A DNA stretch of 64,000 bases, taken from the NCBI GenBank assembly GCA_045604965.1, contig JAZUPB010000053.1, forward strand, positions 124,001 to 188,000. The letters run 5' to 3'. The DNA comes from JAISGQ01 sp045604965 (GTDB lineage Bacteria; Bacillota; Clostridia; Oscillospirales; Acutalibacteraceae). The position numbers were made by a program, and so were the translations under genes. A model generated the notes under the pieces. It ran no database searches and was not told where the DNA came from. It worked only from the letters and a program-made list of their open reading frames with translations. Below, one piece after another: positions 60,087 through 64,000 of the stretch; position 1 is the first letter of the stretch, and each line of letters begins with the position of its first letter.

Positions 60087-60866
60087 TTACTTTGAGTTTA
60101 CCGCTTTTATGCTGTCTCTTTGTCTTACAGCCTCATATATGATAATTCCTGCTGCAACAGATGCATTCAGTGAATTTACTTTTCCGTGCATCGGAAGGCT
60201 CAGCACCCCATCGCACTTTTCTTTTACAAGACGGCCTACTCCGCCATCCTCACCGCCGATAACCAGTGCAAGTCCGCCTGTAAGGTTAGCTCCGCACCAG
60301 TTTTCGCCATCCATATCTGCGGCATACACCCAGATATTTCTTTCCTTGAGCTTTTCGATGGTCTGCGGAATATTTGCAACTCTTGCAACAGGCATATATT
60401 CTACTGCTCCTGCGCTGGCTTTTCCCACAGCGTATGTAAGTCCCGCCGCACGGCGCTTTGAAACAATTACTCCGTGAGCTCCTGCTGCTTCAGCAGTTCT
60501 GATAATTGCACCCAAGTTATGTGGGTCTGCTATTTCATCAGCAATTATGATGAACGGTGCCTCGCCTTTTTCTTCGGCCAGAGCGAACACATCCTCAAGA
60601 GATGCATATTCCTTTATTGCCGCAGTAGCACACACGCCTTGATGATTTCCCCCTGCGCTCATTGCTTCGAGCTTTGCAGGCGATACTTCCTTGACGGTTA
60701 TTTTCTTTTCTGATGCCATTGCTATTATTTTTGATATACTGCCGCTTCGGTCACCTCTTGCTACCCACACGGCATCTATTGCGCGCTCGCTTTTAAGAGC
60801 TTCCATAACGGCATTTCTGCCGATTATTACATCATTCTGTTCTCTTTGCTGTTCTTTTTCCTGCAT
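60087..60866 (-). CDS. rlmB: 23S rRNA (guanosine-2'-O)-methyltransferase RlmB (SpoU/TrmH family)
   Basis: 259 residues. An N-terminal L30e-like substrate-binding domain (about 10-85, DVIIGRNAVMEALKSERAID) is followed by the SPOUT knot domain: FIIIADEIADPHNLGAIIRT (motif 1), LALVIGGEDGGVGRLVKEKC (motif 2) and SLPMHGKVNSLNASVAAGII (motif 3). RlmB methylates G2251 of 23S rRNA using S-adenosylmethionine; YacO-type paralogues have related rRNA or tRNA targets, so the position is inferred. The first gene in this direction before the disordered-protein genes (50 bases apart), probably a chance neighbour of a conserved rRNA gene. Confidence 0.9.
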   Translation of the reverse strand: MQEKEQQREQNDVIIGRNAVMEALKSERAIDAVWVARGDRSGSISKIIAMASEKKITVKEVSPAKLEAMSAGGNHQGVCATAAIKEYASLEDVFALAEEKGEAPFIIIADEIADPHNLGAIIRTAEAAGAHGVIVSKRRAAGLTYAVGKASAGAVEYMPVARVANIPQTIEKLKERNIWVYAADMDGENWCGANLTGGLALVIGGEDGGVGRLVKEKCDGVLSLPMHGKVNSLNASVAAGIIIYEAVRQRDSIKAVNSK

Positions 60867-60995
60867 TGTACGGATTTCCTCTCTGACCTTCGGAATATTG
60901 GATATATTATAATAACATTATATTGCGATTAAAACAACAAATTTTTTGTTAATATAATCGGAGATTTCTGGCAGCAACTAATTATCTTCAGAAAT

Positions 60996-61034
60996 AAAAA
61001 ACCAGCCGCAGTTTTGAACCGCGGCTGGTTTTTT
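60996..61034 (-). terminator. Terminator of the aspartate-family operon
   Basis: A 14-bp stem (aaaaaaccagccgc, 60996-61009, with 61021-61034) and an 11-base loop, 13 bases after the lysC stop. Confidence 0.9.
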
Positions 61035-61046
61035 ATTATTTAGATT

Positions 61047-62264
61047 TTATCTGCCGGGTGTGATGAATGCATCGTGGATAGTAACCACTGCTGCATCTGC
61101 ATCCTGCTCGTCGATAAGAACGCTGATCTTGATCTCACTGGTGGAAATCATACCGATATTGATGTGTGCGCTGTAAAGAGCCTCAAACATCTTGGATGCA
61201 ACGCCGCTGTGACTCTCCATACCGGCACCGACAATGGAAACCTTTGCAACGCTGTTGTCAAGGATAACCTTTGCTTCACCGTCAAGAGTGGGCAGGAAGC
61301 TTTCGAGGATATCCTTTGCAGCCTCACCGTTGTCACGGCTTACAGTAAATGTAATATCCTTTGTTCCGTCACGGCCTACGGACTGGAGAATAATATCTAT
61401 GTTGATGTCTTTTGATGCGAGACGATCGAAAATTCTGAATGCGATACCCGGCTCATTGGGAACTCCTACCACCGAGATTCGAGATACATTTGTGTCCTTT
61501 GCGACACCGCTTATAAGCATTTTTTCCACCTTGACGACCTCCTTGACTATTGTACCGGGTTTTCTTTCAAGAGAGCTGAGAACCTCAAGCTCTACTGCAT
61601 ATTTCTTTGCCATTTCAACGCTTCTGTTATTGAGTACCTGTGCACCGAGGGTTGCAAGCTCGAGCATTTCATCGTAGGTGATCTCATCGAGCTTAGTTGC
61701 GTTTGCGACCTTTCTGGGATCTGCTGTAAATACACCCTCAACGTCGGTGTATATCTGACAGCGATCTGCGTGCATTGCTGCTGCAATAGCAACTGCACTT
61801 GTATCAGAACCGCCGCGTCCAAGAGTTGTTACATCGTCATACTTGCAGATGCCCTGGAAGCCTGCAACAACGATTATCTTATGCTTATCAAGCTCACGGG
61901 CAAGTCTCTCGGTGTGGATCTTCTTGATTCTTGCCGCACCATAAGCGGAGCTGGTGGAAAAACCAGCCTGCCAGCCCAGAAGAGAAATAACGGGACATCC
62001 GAGACTCTCAATTGCCATTGCAAGCAGAGAAATCGAGATCTGTTCACCTGCAGACATAAGCATATCCATCTCTCGCTTACTTGCACGAGGATTGATCTCT
62101 TTTGCCTTTTCGATGAGATCGTCTGTTGTATCGCCCTGTGCCGAAACTACTACTATGACATCATTTCCGTCGCGGTAGGTATCGGTGATGATACGGGCAA
62201 CATTCATAACTCTTTCGGCATTGGCAACGGAGCTTCCGCCGAATTTCTGTACTATAAGGCCCAT
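61047..62264 (-). CDS. lysC: Aspartate kinase
   Basis: 405 residues. The nucleotide-binding start IVQKFGGSSVANAERVMNVA, the aspartate-binding FSTSSAYGAARIKKI and TTLGRGGSDTSAVAIAAA blocks, and two C-terminal ACT domains (about 265-340 and 345-400) are present. It phosphorylates L-aspartate, the first step to Lys, Thr and Met. ACT domains allow feedback by lysine and/or threonine; which one cannot be read from sequence. It is the last gene of an operon with hom and an ACT-domain gene (32 bases after hom). Confidence 0.95.
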   Translation of the reverse strand: MGLIVQKFGGSSVANAERVMNVARIITDTYRDGNDVIVVVSAQGDTTDDLIEKAKEINPRASKREMDMLMSAGEQISISLLAMAIESLGCPVISLLGWQAGFSTSSAYGAARIKKIHTERLARELDKHKIIVVAGFQGICKYDDVTTLGRGGSDTSAVAIAAAMHADRCQIYTDVEGVFTADPRKVANATKLDEITYDEMLELATLGAQVLNNRSVEMAKKYAVELEVLSSLERKPGTIVKEVVKVEKMLISGVAKDTNVSRISVVGVPNEPGIAFRIFDRLASKDINIDIILQSVGRDGTKDITFTVSRDNGEAAKDILESFLPTLDGEAKVILDNSVAKVSIVGAGMESHSGVASKMFEALYSAHINIGMISTSEIKISVLIDEQDADAAVVTIHDAFITPGR

Positions 62265-62296
62265 AAAATATATTCCTCCATAAGTAGATTACTGAT

Positions 62297-63529
62297 TTAT
62301 GCCTCAAAGATACGCAGGGAAGAAAGTACATTCAATCCCTTTGCACCAAGCTTTTCGATTTCTTCCATATGCTCTGCGTAGGTCTTCATTTCGGTCACAA
62401 AACCTGCTTCGCCTGCAGGAGCATCATTGCGTGCGATGTATTCCGCATTGCCGCATATTTCACTGACAGATGCCTCAATGCCCTCGCCGCTGACTCGTAT
62501 AAACATGCGGCAGGGCTCGTCACCGTGAGGTGCGACCATTCCCTCAACTGCATCTTCCCAGTAAAGGTATTTTCTTGCCTTGATATGCTTTACGCAGTCA
62601 ATGACATCAGCAACAACTGCACTGGCAGTGGGAAGCTTTCCTGCTCCTCTTCCGTAGAACACAACGTCGCCTGTTGCGTCGCCTCTGACCAGTATTCCGT
62701 TGAATACGTCATCAATGGTGGAAAGCTGGCAAGTGTGAGGAACAAAGCGCGGAGCAACATTTATGAATACTCTTCCGTCGGAATTCATTACAACCCGGCC
62801 GATAAGCTTTATCGCTCCGCCCCAAGCTGCACAGTATTTCACATCGTCAGCGGTTATATTTCTGATACCCTCTGTCTTTACAGATTCGGGATATACGTGC
62901 TTTCCGAATGCAAGAGATGCAAGTATGCATATCTTTCTGCAGGCATCGTCGCCGTCAACGTCAGCAGACGGATCGCGCTCTGCATATCCAAGCTCCTGTG
63001 CTGTCTTGAGGCAGTCCTCAAAGCTTGCTCCTTCATTTATCATTCTGGTGAGAATGTAGTTTGTGGTTCCGTTAAGAATACCTGCTATCTCAGACACTTC
63101 ATTTGCCGCCATACACTGGCTGAGAGGTCTTATGATGGGGATACCGCCGCCGACACTTGCCTCGAACAGGAAGTTCAGGTTGTTTTCCTTTGCGATGGTA
63201 AGCAGCTCATAGCCCTTGCAGGCAACCATTTCCTTATTGGATGTAACCACGCTCTTGCCTGCCAGCAGTGCGCGCTTTGCATAGTCATAGGCAAAGGTGC
63301 AACCACCCATACATTCTACAACTATCTTTATTTCGGGATCGTTTTCTATATCCGCAAAATCTTTTGTGAATTTGTCTTTGTAAGGTACATCAAAATCACG
63401 CAGATCAAGTATTCTTTTGATCTCTATCGGCTCTCCTGCACGTTTGTTTATGGACTCACTGTTTTTTGTGAGAACCTCTACAACGCCTGAGCCGACTGTT
63501 CCGTGACCGAGAACAGCTATTGCTACCAT
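62297..63529 (-). CDS. hom: Homoserine dehydrogenase
   Basis: 410 residues. The NAD(P)-binding loop VLGHGTVGSGVVEVL, the catalytic and substrate segments KEMVACKGYELL, GILNGTTNYILTRM, LGYAERDPSADVDGDDA and the C-terminal ACT domain (about 350-405, MFIRVSGEGIEASVSEI) are present. It reduces aspartate semialdehyde to homoserine, leading to threonine and methionine. It sits between the ACT-domain gene (28 bases upstream) and lysC. Confidence 0.95.
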   Translation of the reverse strand: MVAIAVLGHGTVGSGVVEVLTKNSESINKRAGEPIEIKRILDLRDFDVPYKDKFTKDFADIENDPEIKIVVECMGGCTFAYDYAKRALLAGKSVVTSNKEMVACKGYELLTIAKENNLNFLFEASVGGGIPIIRPLSQCMAANEVSEIAGILNGTTNYILTRMINEGASFEDCLKTAQELGYAERDPSADVDGDDACRKICILASLAFGKHVYPESVKTEGIRNITADDVKYCAAWGGAIKLIGRVVMNSDGRVFINVAPRFVPHTCQLSTIDDVFNGILVRGDATGDVVFYGRGAGKLPTASAVVADVIDCVKHIKARKYLYWEDAVEGMVAPHGDEPCRMFIRVSGEGIEASVSEICGNAEYIARNDAPAGEAGFVTEMKTYAEHMEEIEKLGAKGLNVLSSLRIFEA

Positions 63530-63557
63530 TCCTGATTCCTCTTTTCCATTCTATTCA

Positions 63558-63992
63558 TCAGCCTGCCACATTGTCTATGGAAATTACTCCCGGCAGACTG
63601 CTTAAATTGCTTAAAAGCTGCGATATCGTTATTGTCAGATGCTCTACACTAGCCGAAACAGAAGCTGATGCAGCTCCGTTTACCGGAATGTTCTGATTCA
63701 CGGTAAGGATATTGGCCTTTGCATCGCAGAGCACCGCCATAAATGCAGCCAGCACTCCGGGTGAATCCTCCAGTACCGCATGAACGGTGATCACCCGCTG
63801 CTGCTTTGCTCCGTCATAGCTCCAGACTACATCTTTGTATTTGTAGTACGCACTTCGGGAAATCCCGGCCATACGTGCCGCCTCTGACGATGAGGCCGCT
63901 TCTCCGGTACTCAGGAGGCGTTTTGCCTGCACAACCTTGGCATACACCTCAGGTAATGCGTCTGTTTTGATAAGCAGATATTCGTCCTCCAT
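63558..63992 (-). CDS. UPF0735 ACT-domain protein (PheB-like)
   Basis: 144 residues. The N-terminal about 50 residues form a predicted helix-turn-helix (ASSSEAARMAGISRSAYYKY, with the KDVVW following), and the C-terminus is an ACT domain (VITVHAVLEDSPGVLAAFMA, ILTVNQNIPVNG). This pattern is the UPF0735/PheB family, often next to hom in Firmicutes. An amino-acid sensing regulatory role is likely. It is the first gene of the hom-lysC unit within the window. The promoter is probably beyond base 64000. Confidence 0.88.
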   Translation of the reverse strand: MEDEYLLIKTDALPEVYAKVVQAKRLLSTGEAASSSEAARMAGISRSAYYKYKDVVWSYDGAKQQRVITVHAVLEDSPGVLAAFMAVLCDAKANILTVNQNIPVNGAASASVSASVEHLTITISQLLSNLSSLPGVISIDNVAG

Positions 63993-64000
63993 AAAAGCAC

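Noticed and set aside
62369..63490. 373-codon + strand frame opposite hom
   Set aside because: Homoserine dehydrogenase on the - strand is certain; the opposite frame is Cys-rich with no domain.

Overview
The window is chromosomal DNA from a low-to-medium-GC Gram-positive anaerobe, most likely a gut Clostridia of the Oscillospirales/Ruminococcaceae type. This is inferred from strong GGAGG-type ribosome binding sites, TTGACA/TATAAT promoters, and families typical of Firmicutes (DegV, VanW, YqeG, DUF5685, DUF4299, an LtaS-like sulfatase, a UPF0735 ACT protein). Coding density is high. I see no phage, insertion sequence, CRISPR array or rRNA operon. Two tRNA-Val genes are present (GAC at 19.0 kb on +, CAC at 47.5 kb on -).

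Layout. 0-9 kb, mostly - strand: a J-domain protein coupled to DUF5685; a membrane glycosyltransferase with DegV; an unknown protein on +; DUF4299 followed downstream of a cell-wall pair (FHA-fused RodA/FtsW plus class B PBP); and an Mrp/NBP35 ATPase. 9-14 kb, + strand: phosphohexomutase, secreted Thr-rich SH3 protein, GT2 glycosyltransferase and metallo-beta-lactamase-fold hydrolase. 14-18 kb, - strand: VanW, YqeG, an unknown barrel-like protein and an LTA-synthase-like sulfatase. 18-22 kb: TcdA, tRNA-Val, then a divergent glgB/TetR pair with a clear operator palindrome. 22-32 kb: OmpR-type two-component system, a lipoprotein with a gluzincin motif, a HAD-GH43 fusion overlapping a threonine aldolase, two small membrane proteins and a GNAT enzyme. 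32-41 kb, - strand: an oligopeptide-type ABC operon in which four of five components are far larger than normal. 41-44 kb, +: a second ABC transporter of the TrpXYZ/ABC_sub_bind type. 44-47 kb: a giant beta-propeller sensor with an HD-GYP output domain. 47.6-51.2 kb, -: an amino-sugar operon (NahK-like kinase, ROK protein, NagA). 51.4-60 kb: an unusual block of membrane and disordered proteins, including a P-type-ATPase-like protein that has lost its catalytic motifs and a degenerate SpoIID-like protein. 60-64 kb, -: rlmB, then lysC, hom and an ACT-domain gene (aspartate-family amino acids).

Best candidates for something undescribed: (1) the 51.4-60.0 kb block with the pseudo-P-type ATPase, SpoIID-like remnant and low-complexity RFSRR-repeat proteins; (2) the enlarged Opp system; (3) the propeller/HD-GYP receptor with GYY in place of GYP; (4) the HAD-GH43 fusion with an internal ribosome binding site. 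All family calls are by reading motifs in the translated sequence; no database search was run.
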